Counted from the first letter of the stretch, positions 53,366 through 62,782 are shown. The stretch is DNA of 64,000 nucleotides from Microbacterium sp. (GCA_013823625.1 PNMM01000003.1:186001-250000); one strand, 5' to 3'. Notes: generated by a model from the sequence alone, not told the origin. Translations and numbers: made by a program.

Positions 53366-55291
53366 CTAGCAGCTCACTCGGCTCTCGACCGCCGCACTGA
53401 GCGCACCGGTGCCGCCGAGCAGGAAGAGTCGGTCGGTGTCGAGTCGCCACAGTTCACTCTTCGCCGCAGCGGGAGCGCACGTCGGCCTGACGAGCATGAT
53501 GGGGCCATCGACCTGTCCGGCGAGCCCGACTCCGGCAAGAGCGTCGGGGAAACCCGCGCCCGTCGCCCACAACACCGTCGACGCCGTGTCGAAGGCGTCG
53601 GCGTTGATCGCGGCCGAGGTGGTGTACCGATCGGAGCCGGCGATGCGCTCGACGCTATAAAGCCCGGCGAGCTGGGTCTGGATTGCCGTCGACACCACGC
53701 CGGAGCCGCCGGCAATCTTGATCTCGAGAGGATTCAGCTGATCGAGCAACGCGAGAGTCGCCGCCGGAACGCTATTCGAGAGCCCGTCGACGAGGATCAC
53801 CGCGCCGTTGACCCGTGCTGCGGCCGGACCAGCGCTGAGCGCGTCGGCGAAACCTCGTCCGGTCGCGATGTAGACCACTGCGACGCCGGTGCTATCCGAC
53901 GGGTTAACGAGACCGTAGACGTCGGCGACGATCCGACGGCCCGTGTCGTAACGATCGGCCCCGGCAAGCCGCACAACAATGGCGCCCGTGGCGGCCAACT
54001 GTGACTCGACCTCCGACGATACGACCGAGGTTCCGCCCACGATGTAGATCGTGCCCGGGTTGAGTCGCGCGATCTCCGCGGAGACTTCGGCCGGTATCGA
54101 CGTTGGCGACACCAGCAAAAGCGGCGAATTGCGATACGCCGCAGCCGGACCAGCGGCCAAGGCGTCAGGAAAGTCAGCGCCGCTGGCGATGTAAAGCGCG
54201 CCAGATCCGGCGGGGAACCCCTGTTGAGAGATCTCTACGGCGGTTGCGAAACGGTTCGCACCGGAGAGCCGATCGACCTCGAGTCCGATCTTGAGAACAG
54301 TGTTCACGTCGCTGTCTGTGGCATAGACGAAATTGCCATCAGTGCTCACTGCGGTGCTGTCCACAGCTTGTCCCGCGCCAACGGCATGGATCTTCGTCCG
54401 CGTCGCAATGTCGATCACCCAGAGCTTCGAAGAAGTGACGTCGGTCCTTTGCTCGGTAGCGAAGAGGTACACACCGTCGGGCGAGAGCGAAAGGCCGCTA
54501 ACATACCCGCCGTCGAGAACGATCTCGTCGGTCACCGTTCGTGTGGCGGTGCTGATCACCGAGACACTCGATGAACTCGCGCCCTCATTCGCCACGAACG
54601 CAGACTGGCCATCGAGACTGAACACCACGCGCACCGGATAGTCACCGACGGTGACGAGGGTCGGCGAACCGGGTGTGGCCGGGTCGATGATCGCCACCTG
54701 GTCGGTGCCGGTCAACGTGGTCCAGATGTCTCCGGTTGCCGTTTCGACGGCGATTCCTTGCGCGGAATCGCCGTTCGGAAGCGAGGTGCTTCGGGTCAGC
54801 GTTGTCATCGAGATTGGCACGATGGTGTTGTCAAAGAAGTGACTGACGTACGCCGTTCGAGCCGCCAAGTCGAAAGCGATGGCCCATGGGCCCGTGTCAA
54901 CGGCGACGGTTGCAATAACGGTATCGGTCGTCGTGCTGATGATCGACACGGTGCTGGAGCCACGGTTGGCAACCCACACTTGGCTTCCGCCGGGGCGCAC
55001 CGAGACGCCCTGGGGAGAATCGCCGACGGCGATCGTGGTCGTGGTCTGGGTCGCAAGATCGATGACGGAAACCGTGTCGTCTGCCTTGTTCGCGACGTAT
55101 GCCCGCGAACCGTCGGGGAGTATGGCAATCGATACAGGCTCGACTCCGACACCGATGGTGTCTTGCAGCGAGATTGCACTGGCCGAGTCAGTCGACTGCG
55201 TTGCCGAACCAGCCAACACCAGGGTCGCCACGGTGACCGCGGCAACGAGGCCGCCACCAAACGAGAGCACGGGGAACCGACGTCGCTTCAT
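53366..55291 (-). CDS. Secreted beta-propeller protein with three cell-wall-binding repeats (copy A)
   Basis: A 641-residue exported protein: basic start, signal peptide (about 1-39), a YVTN-type seven-bladed propeller (about 45-340; blades with AYVANKADDTVSVIDLAT-like repeats), then three CWB2 repeats starting RLSGANRFATAVEIS, RLAGADRYDTGRRIVAD and RIAGSDRYTTSAAINAD, each with PDALA/ADALS and a VGG/AGG strand. CWB2 repeats attach proteins non-covalently to anionic wall polymers. It ends in Cys. It is likely a surface binding or scaffold protein. It is followed upstream on the same strand by a paralogue. Confidence 0.88.
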   Translation of the reverse strand: MKRRRFPVLSFGGGLVAAVTVATLVLAGSATQSTDSASAISLQDTIGVGVEPVSIAILPDGSRAYVANKADDTVSVIDLATQTTTTIAVGDSPQGVSVRPGGSQVWVANRGSSTVSIISTTTDTVIATVAVDTGPWAIAFDLAARTAYVSHFFDNTIVPISMTTLTRSTSLPNGDSAQGIAVETATGDIWTTLTGTDQVAIIDPATPGSPTLVTVGDYPVRVVFSLDGQSAFVANEGASSSSVSVISTATRTVTDEIVLDGGYVSGLSLSPDGVYLFATEQRTDVTSSKLWVIDIATRTKIHAVGAGQAVDSTAVSTDGNFVYATDSDVNTVLKIGLEVDRLSGANRFATAVEISQQGFPAGSGALYIASGADFPDALAAGPAAAYRNSPLLLVSPTSIPAEVSAEIARLNPGTIYIVGGTSVVSSEVESQLAATGAIVVRLAGADRYDTGRRIVADVYGLVNPSDSTGVAVVYIATGRGFADALSAGPAAARVNGAVILVDGLSNSVPAATLALLDQLNPLEIKIAGGSGVVSTAIQTQLAGLYSVERIAGSDRYTTSAAINADAFDTASTVLWATGAGFPDALAGVGLAGQVDGPIMLVRPTCAPAAAKSELWRLDTDRLFLLGGTGALSAAVESRVSC

Positions 55292-55452
55292 GAATAGAGT
55301 CCTCTGGGTCGACTAGGGGTGGCTGAAGAACGACGCACGCAGGCGGTGTTCTTGGTGCAATCGGCCAACACGCCGATGCTAGTGATGCAGAACCTGAGTT
55401 GGGAAGATGTCATCTCCTGACCGGGCTGCTCATTCGAGGATCTCGATGTCAG

Positions 55453-55589
55453 CCCGCAACGCCGAGCTACACGGAGTGAGGGTTTACCTACCAGCACGAG
55501 GGGCCCGTCGATCAGATCGACGGGCCCCTCGGCCAGTTGCGGGCTCCCCTCCTCGAGTGCCCGCGACGCTTAGCTACACGGCGTGAGGG
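55453..55589. repeat. 30-bp imperfect direct repeat at the 3' end of CWB2 copy B
   Basis: 55453-55482 and 55560-55589 match at 26 of 30 positions (core AGCTACACGG(A/C)GTGAGGG). The second copy is the stop and last codons (LTPCS) of the paralogue at 55570; the first lies in the intergenic region and lacks the stop. The rest of the 278-bp gap holds the hairpin at 55497 and no gene. Confidence 0.75.
55497..55531. terminator. Hairpin terminator of CWB2 copy B
   Basis: A perfect 16-bp stem, CGAGGGGCCCGTCGAT and its complement, with a CAG loop, lies between the two 30-bp repeats, about 40 bp after the stop codon of copy B. The outer CGAGGGGCCC is shared with the hairpin at 34582. Confidence 0.8.
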
Positions 55590-57504
55590 CCTCGACCGCC
55601 GGGCTCAAGACCCCGGTACCGCCCAGGAGGAAGAGGTACGGCGCTTGCCCGTCGTACAAGCCAGCGAGTGCGCCGGGTGAGACGCAGTTCGGCAGGGTCA
55701 AGTACAGCGGAGCGTTTGCGCGCGCGGCCAAGGTTGCCGCAGCAAGAGCGTCGGGGAAGTTCGCTCCCGTGGCGAACAAGACGGTCTCGCTGGTCGGATA
55801 GGCGTCGGCACTAATCGCCGCCGATGTCTCGTACCGGCTTGCGCCGGCCAGACGACGCACCGTGCTGCTGTTGAACTGGGTGGTCAGTTGGTCCATGATG
55901 GCCTGGCTCACCGCCCCGGTACCGCCCGCGATCGTGATGGTTGTCGGCGCGAGGCTCGAGATCAGCGCGAGCGTGTCGCTCGGAACACTTCCACCCGCTC
56001 CGTCGACGAGGATGACCGGCTCTCCTGATGCGGCCGCGACGGCCCCCGCGCTCAAGGCATCCGGGTAGGCGCGACCCGTTGCGATGAACACCTCTGACAC
56101 GGTGCCCGTCCACAGCTCATCAACGGTTGCGTTGGCCGTGGCATATCGCGTCTCACCACTGATGCGAATCGTATTGGGCTCGATGGCCGTGACGGCATTC
56201 ATGACCGCGTTGGACACGGCCCCCGTGCCACCAACGATGTAGACAGTGCTCGGGTTGAGGCGCGCGAGTTCCGTAGCGACCACGGCAGGAAGGGCGTCGC
56301 GTGCCGTGAGCAGCAGTGGGCCGTCAACAAGGCCCGCGGCCGGCCCAGCGGCGAGAGCATCAGGGAACGTTTCCCCGCTCGCGATGAAGACTGTGCCGAC
56401 TCCACCCGGGAAACCGATGGGGAAGGACTTCTTCGATATCTCGACAGCGGTGGAGTAACGATTGTCGCCCGCGAGCCGCTCTTTCGTGAGACCGATGATC
56501 TCCATCGTGTCGCCAATGGTGTTGAGCACCGCAACGAGGCCGCTGGGAGCGGTTGCAAGGGCAATCGGCTCGTTGCCGACCGCGACACGGGTGATCACCT
56601 CAAACGTCTGCGTGTCGATGACGGCCACAGTGTCATTGGCATACTCGGTCACGTAGGCGAGATCGCCCGAGGGCGAGAAGCTGATTTCGCCGCCAGCGGA
56701 GCTCAGGGGAACACTGGCGATTTCCGAGGTCGCCGAGTTGTTGTAGACCTGAACTCGACCGTTTGCGGCGTCGGTGTACATGAGCGCCCACAACTCGGTG
56801 CCAGCGGGGTTAGACGTGACGTACGACGCTCCCTCGTTGGTGTCGGCGAAGGGAAGAGTGTCGTCAAAAAGCACGTCTCCGGTCGTCAGATCAAGCTTGT
56901 AAATGCGATCCATGCCGGCGCCGCCGTCGTAGTACAAAAACTGCTCGTCGGCAGACAGCACGCCCTGGATTGGCAAACCCAGGCTCGTGCCCAGAGTCGT
57001 GAACGTACGTGTCGCGGTGTCGACAACCTGAACGGTGTCGAAACTGAAGTTCAAGACGTACGCCGTGGCGTCATCGGCCGTAAACAGCGTTGTTCTGGGC
57101 AAGCCACTCACCGCCAGCGTGGCGTCAACCGTATTGGTGCTCGTGTCAATGATGGTGATGGTGGCATCGGTGGCGTTCGACACCCAGACCTCGGTGCCGG
57201 CGTGATTCGCAGCGATGGAGCCCGGGGCAGCTCCAACAGTGATGGTTGAGACGGGGTTCCACGTCGCCGACTCGAACACCGACACAGAGTTGGAGTTCTG
57301 ATTCGTGACGTAGGCAAAGCCATTGGCCATGACGATGTCGTAAGGCTTGTCTTGCGTCGCAAGTGCGCCGAACGATCCGGTCGCACGTGCCGGCGGGGCT
57401 GTGACGGTTTCGACGGCCGCGATCGCGCCCGCGAGCAACGTGGCGCTCAGGATCGCGGCGAGTACCGACTGCGGGCGCAATCGACGAGGGGTGTGGTGTG
57501 ACAT
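55570..57504 (-). CDS. Secreted beta-propeller protein with three cell-wall-binding repeats (copy B)
   Basis: A 644-residue paralogue of copy A with the same plan: signal peptide ending near ...PPARA (about residue 41), propeller repeats (VTNQNSNSVSVFESATW, EVWVSNATDATITIIDTST and others), then CWB2 repeats opening RLAGDNRYSTAVEISKK, RISGETRYATANATVDE and RLAGASRYETSAAISAD. It ends in Cys-Ser. Sequence identity to copy A is moderate, so the duplication is old and the two probably bind different targets. A direct repeat at 57584-57613 may regulate it. Confidence 0.88.
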   Translation of the reverse strand: MSHHTPRRLRPQSVLAAILSATLLAGAIAAVETVTAPPARATGSFGALATQDKPYDIVMANGFAYVTNQNSNSVSVFESATWNPVSTITVGAAPGSIAANHAGTEVWVSNATDATITIIDTSTNTVDATLAVSGLPRTTLFTADDATAYVLNFSFDTVQVVDTATRTFTTLGTSLGLPIQGVLSADEQFLYYDGGAGMDRIYKLDLTTGDVLFDDTLPFADTNEGASYVTSNPAGTELWALMYTDAANGRVQVYNNSATSEIASVPLSSAGGEISFSPSGDLAYVTEYANDTVAVIDTQTFEVITRVAVGNEPIALATAPSGLVAVLNTIGDTMEIIGLTKERLAGDNRYSTAVEISKKSFPIGFPGGVGTVFIASGETFPDALAAGPAAGLVDGPLLLTARDALPAVVATELARLNPSTVYIVGGTGAVSNAVMNAVTAIEPNTIRISGETRYATANATVDELWTGTVSEVFIATGRAYPDALSAGAVAAASGEPVILVDGAGGSVPSDTLALISSLAPTTITIAGGTGAVSQAIMDQLTTQFNSSTVRRLAGASRYETSAAISADAYPTSETVLFATGANFPDALAAATLAARANAPLYLTLPNCVSPGALAGLYDGQAPYLFLLGGTGVLSPAVEALTPCS

Positions 57505-57583
57505 AGCGTGCTCCGGGTTCGAGGAGGGGAGTGACGGCCCAGATGGGTCGCTTCGATCACGCTAAAGGGGGCGGCAACTCGGT

Positions 57584-57613
57584 GCACTACTCAGTTTGCC
57601 GCGGCATTACTCA
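57584..57613 (-). promoter_or_regulatory. Direct repeat upstream of CWB2 copy B
   Basis: On the plus strand GCACTACTCA (57584-57593) and GCATTACTCA (57604-57613), 20 bp apart, differ by one base. They overlap an inverted repeat GCGGCAA/TTGCCGC (57571-57577 and 57596-57602). The position, 80-110 bp upstream of the start codon, suits binding of a dimeric activator. The rest of the 226-bp gap shows nothing recognisable. Confidence 0.5.
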
Positions 57614-57730
57614 TTACCGACCGGCGACTACCTAGTGGCCTCGGTTGACAGACGCCGGACATCCACAGCGCGAACGAGCGATTCGTCGCCCCGAGGGCGA
57701 GCTCAAGGAATTCGTCGCCTTCAGGGCGAG

Positions 57731-58201
57731 TCAGGGAATGTAAAGCTCGTACTCCGGCAAGCTCCCATCGAGCACGGGAACCTGAACTTCAGAGCCCTCG
57801 GCGCCCGAGTACGAGAAGAAGACGGGGATGAGTCCGCCAATGGTGGCGCCAGTACCGGTGAGGATGATCTGTACCTCATCGTCGGGGCCGCCCACGCGCG
57901 TGCGCTCGCCAGCAGCGACGACGATGGCTTCAGAAACGCGTTCGCCGTCGCTCTCCCACTGCACGATGAGGCGGCGGTCGACGTCTGCCGAGCTGGCCAC
58001 CGTCATGACGAGGTTGAGTTCGTCGCCGGTCTCACCGATCAGCAGGGCGTTGCGGATGTCGAGCTCACCCACTTCGGTGCCGACGCCATCGCTCGGGTCA
58101 TAGTCTTCTTGCGTGGCGATGTTGGCCCAGAAGGTGCACCCGGTGGTGCCGAGGAGTAGGGCTGCAGCAAGAGCGATCGACGCCGCTACGCGAGATTTCA
58201 C
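57731..58201 (-). CDS. LpqE-like lipoprotein
   Basis: A 156-residue lipoprotein with lipobox LGTTGC (Cys22) after a signal peptide. The mature beta-rich domain (VGELDIRNALLIGETGDELNLVMTVASSADVDRRL...) resembles the copper-responsive LpqE/PCuAC-like proteins encoded beside carD in mycobacteria, but no Met/His copper motif is visible, so metal binding is doubtful. It is divergent from carD; a TAGACT box for it lies at 58291-58296 (minus strand). Confidence 0.7.
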   Translation of the reverse strand: MKSRVAASIALAAALLLGTTGCTFWANIATQEDYDPSDGVGTEVGELDIRNALLIGETGDELNLVMTVASSADVDRRLIVQWESDGERVSEAIVVAAGERTRVGGPDDEVQIILTGTGATIGGLIPVFFSYSGAEGSEVQVPVLDGSLPEYELYIP

Positions 58202-58368
58202 GAAATGTCTCCTTCAGGCCGTCGGGTTGCCCGGGCACGCAGTGTCTGAAGAGCACCGTCTACGACGCTCACGGAAGCCCCAATGAGCCTAGTCTAGCGA
58301 GCCTTCGGCGCCCGATCGCCTCCCGCGCGACGGCCCTCCCGCCCCGAAAATCTGAGAAACCGCTGTGG

Positions 58369-58374
58369 TAGACT
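58369..58374 (+). promoter_or_regulatory. -10 box of carD
   Basis: TAGACT with a short leader of about 20 nt carrying GGAAGGA before ATG 58402. Unlike most boxes in this window, this one drives a leadered transcript. Confidence 0.55.
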
Positions 58375-58401
58375 GGCAATTCTGCGGAAGGACCATCACC
58401 C

Positions 58402-58884
58402 ATGCTTTTTCAGGTCGGCGAGACGGTCGTTTACCCCCACCACGGTGCGGCAACGATCATCGAAGTAAAGAACCGAACCGTCCGGGGCGAAGAGAAGCTC
58501 TATCTCAAGCTCAACGTCACGCAGGGTGATCTGACCATCGAGGTGCCGGCCGAGAACGTCGACCTCGTGGGCGTTCGCGACGTCATCGGCCAAGAAGGTC
58601 TCGACAAGGTTTTCGAGGTGCTCCGCGCTCCTTTCACCGAAGAGCCCACCAACTGGTCGCGCCGCTACAAGGCCAACCTCGAGAAGCTTGCGTCGGGCGA
58701 TGTCATCAAGGTCTCTGAGGTTGTTCGTGACCTCTGGCGCCGTGACCAAGACCGTGGCTTGAGCGCGGGCGAAAAGCGCATGCTCGCCAAGGCCCGTCAG
58801 ATTCTCATTAGCGAGCTCGCGCTCGCCGAGAAGACCGACGAAGAGAAGGCCTCGACGGTGCTCGACGAGGTTCTCGCCTCGTAG
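58402..58884 (+). CDS. carD: CarD-family RNA polymerase-binding regulator
   Basis: A 160-residue protein. The N-terminal Tudor-like domain ([25 protein letters not shown]) binds the polymerase beta subunit, and the helical C-terminal domain contains [18 protein letters not shown] with the Trp that stabilises the open promoter bubble. It acts at most sigma-70-type promoters. ispDF starts 2 bp after it. Confidence 0.96.
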   Translation: MLFQVGETVVYPHHGAATIIEVKNRTVRGEEKLYLKLNVTQGDLTIEVPAENVDLVGVRDVIGQEGLDKVFEVLRAPFTEEPTNWSRRYKANLEKLASGDVIKVSEVVRDLWRRDQDRGLSAGEKRMLAKARQILISELALAEKTDEEKASTVLDEVLAS

Positions 58885-58886
58885 TC

Positions 58887-60062
58887 ATGACGCCGCCGTT
58901 CGCGCCGCGGCTCGCGATCGTAGTCGTCGCTGCCGGCAGCGGCACTCGACTGGGCATGTCGCGCCCCAAGGCCTTTGTGTCTGTCGGGGGCCGCACTCTT
59001 CTTGAACTCGCTCTCGAGGGCGTCTTCGCACAGCCCGAAACTGCGCAGGTCGTGGTGGTTGCTCCCGAGAGTCACCGGGCCGAGGCTGTCTCGATCGGCC
59101 AACGGGTTGCGGGAGCGGCGCGGGATGCCCTCACGGTGGTGGTCGGAGGCGACAGCCGCGCGGCCTCCGTGGCCGCCGGGCTCGCCGCTGTTGCCGAGGG
59201 TGTTGACGTGGTGCTCATCCACGATGCGGCGCGAGCTCTCACGCCGCCCGAGGTCTTCACGCGAGTCGTCGAGCGCGTGCGCGCCGAGAACGTCGGGGTG
59301 ATCCCCGCGCTGCCGGTCGTCGACACGATCGCGCGCCGAGACGCCGCGGGAGCGGTTGTTGAACAGGTTGATCGCTCGCAGCTCGCGGCGATCCAGACCC
59401 CACAAGGGTTTCCGCTCGACGCGTACCGCGCAGCCGTTGCGGCGATCGCGCCCGGAGCCGAGCACACTGATGACGCGAGCGTGTTCGCCACGGCGGGGCA
59501 TCCCGTCGTGACGGTGCCCGGTGATGATCGAGCCTTCAAGGTGACCACCCCGTGGGATCTCCGCCGAGCCGAGCAACTGGTTGCCGGCGACCGGCCCGCC
59601 TTGCGCACCGGTATCGGCGTCGACGTTCACGCCTATGACGACAACCGGGCCTTGTGGCTCGGCGGGCTCTATTGGCCGGGTGAACCGGGGCTTGCCGGGC
59701 ACAGCGACGGTGACGCGATCAGCCACGCGGTGTGCGATGCCTTGCTGTCGGCCGCCGGGTTGGGCGACATCGGCTCGCGGTTCGGAGTCGACGACCCGCG
59801 ATTCGCCGAAGCGCGGGGCGAGGTGTTTCTCACCGCAACCCTCGAGCTCGTGCGCACCGCCGGATTCGAGGTCGTCAACGTCGCCGTGCAAGTGGTCGCG
59901 CAGCGACCCCGCTTCGCCGCGCGACGGCACGAGGTTGAGGCGCTTCTCACTCGCGCGCTCGGTGCACCCGTGAGCGTGGCGGCGACGACGAGCGACGGGC
60001 TCGGCTTCACCGGCCGCGCCGAGGGCGTCGCCGCGATCGCGACGGCACTGCTTCGAGGCTGA
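58887..60062 (+). CDS. ispDF: Bifunctional IspD/IspF (MEP cytidylyltransferase / MECDP synthase)
   Basis: A 391-residue fusion. Residues 1-225 are IspD: AAGSGTRLGMSRPKAFV (about 12-28) binds CTP and DAARAL is the central strand. Residues 232-391 are IspF: GIGVDVHAY with the zinc ligands Asp and His, GLAGHSDGDAISHAVCDALL with the third His, and the ATTSDGLGFTGRAEG tail. The two enzymes act on either side of IspE in the non-mevalonate isoprenoid pathway. It is tightly linked to carD upstream and precedes cysS. Confidence 0.95.
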   Translation: MTPPFAPRLAIVVVAAGSGTRLGMSRPKAFVSVGGRTLLELALEGVFAQPETAQVVVVAPESHRAEAVSIGQRVAGAARDALTVVVGGDSRAASVAAGLAAVAEGVDVVLIHDAARALTPPEVFTRVVERVRAENVGVIPALPVVDTIARRDAAGAVVEQVDRSQLAAIQTPQGFPLDAYRAAVAAIAPGAEHTDDASVFATAGHPVVTVPGDDRAFKVTTPWDLRRAEQLVAGDRPALRTGIGVDVHAYDDNRALWLGGLYWPGEPGLAGHSDGDAISHAVCDALLSAAGLGDIGSRFGVDDPRFAEARGEVFLTATLELVRTAGFEVVNVAVQVVAQRPRFAARRHEVEALLTRALGAPVSVAATTSDGLGFTGRAEGVAAIATALLRG

Positions 60063-60107
60063 GTTGATTTCTGATCGCGCCGGCTGCGTTGATTCCTGAT
60101 CGCGCCG
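60063..60107 (+). repeat. Two 20-bp direct repeats after ispDF
   Basis: GTTGATTTCTGATCGCGCCG (60063-60082) and the same sequence with one change (60088-60107), starting immediately after the ispDF stop codon with a period of 25 bp. Confidence 0.8.
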
Positions 60108-60123
60108 CCGCTTCTGCGGCGCG
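60101..60123 (+). terminator. Hairpin downstream of ispDF
   Basis: CGCGCCGC (60101-60108) pairs with GCGGCGCG (60116-60123) around a 7-nt loop. There is no T-run. Confidence 0.5.
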
Positions 60124-60193
60124 ATGCGGCTCCGCCGACGAGCGCGGTCGTCGTCTTCGCCGCTTGCCTCGTCACGGCCAACACGGCCGCCGG

Positions 60194-60199
60194 TAGGCT
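60194..60199 (+). promoter_or_regulatory. -10 box of cysS (leaderless)
   Basis: TAGGCT ends 6 nt before GTG 60206. Confidence 0.55.
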
Positions 60200-60205
60200 G
60201 GGGCG

Positions 60206-61612
60206 GTGAGCGTGCGCCTGTATGACAGCCTTCAAGCGGCTGTTGTCGACCTCGAACCGCGGGTCGCGGGTCACGTGAGCATGTATGTCTGTGGCCCCAC
60301 GGTGCAATCGGCCCCTCACATCGGCCACTTGCGCAGCGCCCTGGTCTACGACCTGTGGCGGCGCTGGCTCACGGCCCGGGGCTATGCCGTGACCTTCGTG
60401 CGCAATGTCACCGACATCGACGACAAGGTGCTCGCCAACGCGACCGACGACGAGCCGTGGTTCGCCGTGGCCTACCGCGTCGAGCTTGAGTTCACGGCTG
60501 CGTATCGTGCGCTGGGCATCCTCGCTCCCACGTATGAGCCGCGGGCGACGGCGAGCATTCCGCAGATGCATTCGCTCATCGAACGCCTCATCGCGGCGGG
60601 CCACGCCTATGTGGCGACGGATGCCTCGGGCGACGTCTACTTCGACGTGCGCAGTTGGAGCCGCTACGGCGAGCTGACGCGCCAGAACCCCGACGACATG
60701 GACGAGGCGAACGACGCACCCGCGCGCGCCAAGCGCGACCCGCGCGACTACGCCCTCTGGAAGGGCGCCAAGCCCGGCGAGCCGACGACCGCGCAGTGGG
60801 ATTCGCCGTGGGGCCTGGGGCGCCCGGGCTGGCACATCGAGTGCTCGGCGATGGCGGCGCGCTACCTGGGGCCCGCTTTCGACATTCACGGCGGCGGGCT
60901 CGACCTGCGGTTTCCGCACCACGAGAACGAGTTGGCCCAATCGGCGGCCGCGGGTGACGACTTTGCGCAGCACTGGGTGCACAACGGCCTCGTGACCATC
61001 GGCGGGCAGAAGATGTCAAAGTCACTCGGCAACTCGGTATTTGCTGCCGACTTGCTCGCGAGCCACCGCCCCGCGGTCGTGCGCTATTGGCTGGGCTCGG
61101 CGCACTACCGCTCGGGTATCGACTACACGCCGAACTCGCTCGACGAGGCGCAAGCCGCTCTCGAACGCATCGAAGGGTTTCTGGCCCGCGCATCCCGTCG
61201 CATCGCCGACACTCGGTTTGCTGACGAGGTCGCCGAACTGCCCGCCGAGTTCACTGCGGCGATGGATGACGACCTTGCTGTGCCGCAAGCGCTGGCCGTG
61301 TTGCACGATCGCGTGCGGCTCGGCAACGCCGCGCTCGATGCCGATGACCCCGCGGCCGCCGCGCGAGCCCACGCTGAGGTGTCGCTCATGGTGAGCGTGC
61401 TGGGCTTCGATGCGCCCGATGCGGATGCTCGCGCCGACGATCGCGCCCTCCACGCTCTCTCAACTCTGGTCGACCGGCTCATCGCCGAGCGCCGCAAAGC
61501 GCGCGAGTCGCGCGACTTCGCGACGGCCGACCGGATTCGTGACGACCTCGCGGCCGCGGGCATCGTGCTCGAAGATTCACCGACCGCAACCGACTGGAGT
61601 ATCGATGGCTAA
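60206..61612 (+). CDS. cysS: Cysteinyl-tRNA synthetase
   Basis: A 468-residue class I synthetase. YVCGPTVQSAPHIGHLRSAL (about 28-47) contains a zinc-ligand Cys and the HIGH motif; WHIECSAMAARYLGPAFDIHGGGLDLRFPHHENELAQS is diagnostic, with further zinc ligands; KMSKS is at about 270-274. The C-terminal DALR-like anticodon domain ends in RKARESRDFATADRIRDDLAAAGI. It charges tRNA-Cys. Its last 8 bp overlap rlmB. Confidence 0.97.
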   Translation: MSVRLYDSLQAAVVDLEPRVAGHVSMYVCGPTVQSAPHIGHLRSALVYDLWRRWLTARGYAVTFVRNVTDIDDKVLANATDDEPWFAVAYRVELEFTAAYRALGILAPTYEPRATASIPQMHSLIERLIAAGHAYVATDASGDVYFDVRSWSRYGELTRQNPDDMDEANDAPARAKRDPRDYALWKGAKPGEPTTAQWDSPWGLGRPGWHIECSAMAARYLGPAFDIHGGGLDLRFPHHENELAQSAAAGDDFAQHWVHNGLVTIGGQKMSKSLGNSVFAADLLASHRPAVVRYWLGSAHYRSGIDYTPNSLDEAQAALERIEGFLARASRRIADTRFADEVAELPAEFTAAMDDDLAVPQALAVLHDRVRLGNAALDADDPAAAARAHAEVSLMVSVLGFDAPDADARADDRALHALSTLVDRLIAERRKARESRDFATADRIRDDLAAAGIVLEDSPTATDWSIDG

Positions 61613-62597
61613 GCCCGGGCGCCCTGGCGCAAGCAACAAGAAGAAGGGCCCCACCGTTGGTTCAGGCGGCCAGGGTCGACAGGCCCTCGAAGGCCGCGGC
61701 CCGACGCCGAAGGCTGAAGACCGCAGTTGGCACCCTGCCGGCAAGCGCAAGGCAGCGCAAGAGCGGCTGACCGCGGCCAAGACGCGGGCGGGTGGCGGCA
61801 ACGGTGGCGGCCAGCAGTCGAACCGCTCGCGCGCCCCGAAGAAGAGCGCCGACGTCGAGGTCGTGAGCGGACGCAACTCGGTGCTCGAGGCGCTGCGCGC
61901 CAAGATTCCGGCGAACACGCTCTACATCGCGTCGCGCATCGAGATGGATGACCGCGTGAAAGAGGCGTTGTCACTCGCGACGAAGCGTGGCATCCCCGTG
62001 CTCGAAGTCATGAGGCCTGAGCTCGACCGCATGACGGGCGAGAACTCGGTTAACCAGGGCATTGCGATCAGCGTGCCGGCCTATGAATACGCGCACCCGA
62101 TGGACCTCATCTCGCGCGCGGTCGACCGCGGGCACACTCCGCTGCTCGTGGCACTCGACGGCGTGACCGACCCGCGCAACCTCGGGGCGATCATCCGGTC
62201 GACGGCGGCGTTCGGCGGGCACGGCGTGATCGTGCCCCAGCGTCGCTCGGTGGGCGTCACGGCCGCGGCCTGGAAGACCTCGGCGGGCGCCGCCGCGCGC
62301 ACGCCCGTCGCAATGGCCGCCAACCTCACACAGACCCTCAAGGCCATGAAGGCCGAGGGCGTGTTCGTACTCGGGCTCGACGGCGATGGCGACATGTCGT
62401 TGCCGAAGCTCGAGCTTGCCGATCGCCCCCTCGTGATCGTCGTGGGCAGCGAGGGCAAGGGCCTTTCGCGACTCGTGACAGAGACGTGTGACGCCATCGT
62501 CTCGATCCCGATCTCGGCGGCGACCGAGTCGCTCAACGCCGGTATCGCGGCGAGCGTTGCCCTCTACGAAGTGGCGCGGAGGCGCGCGGCCCTCTAG
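61605..62597 (+). CDS. rlmB: 23S rRNA (guanosine-2'-O-)-methyltransferase RlmB
   Basis: A 330-residue SpoU/TrmH-family enzyme. A basic, disordered Gly/Lys-rich N-terminal tail (1-80) precedes the substrate-binding domain and the knotted SPOUT domain with motif 1 DPRNLGAIIRS (about 188-198), motif 2 GSEGKGL (about 282) and motif 3 IPISAATESLNAGIAASVALYE. It methylates G2251-type positions of 23S rRNA. ATG 61605 lies within the end of cysS; the cysS-rlmB order is conserved in actinobacteria. Confidence 0.93.
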   Translation: MAKPGRPGASNKKKGPTVGSGGQGRQALEGRGPTPKAEDRSWHPAGKRKAAQERLTAAKTRAGGGNGGGQQSNRSRAPKKSADVEVVSGRNSVLEALRAKIPANTLYIASRIEMDDRVKEALSLATKRGIPVLEVMRPELDRMTGENSVNQGIAISVPAYEYAHPMDLISRAVDRGHTPLLVALDGVTDPRNLGAIIRSTAAFGGHGVIVPQRRSVGVTAAAWKTSAGAAARTPVAMAANLTQTLKAMKAEGVFVLGLDGDGDMSLPKLELADRPLVIVVGSEGKGLSRLVTETCDAIVSIPISAATESLNAGIAASVALYEVARRRAAL

Positions 62598-62782
62598 CGC
62601 TGCCGGTCTGTGTTGTGTAGCTGGACTTGACGGCTCCGCGTCACTGTCATGCGCGCCCATCGCTGATCATTAGGGGCCGAAAGGCCGCGAATAAGCGTTC
62701 GTATAGGCTCGGAATGGCCTTGGCTGTTCAGTCAGGCTGTCCATCGACGCTCGGTCGTCGCCGTGAGAGAAGGGTGTTGCTG

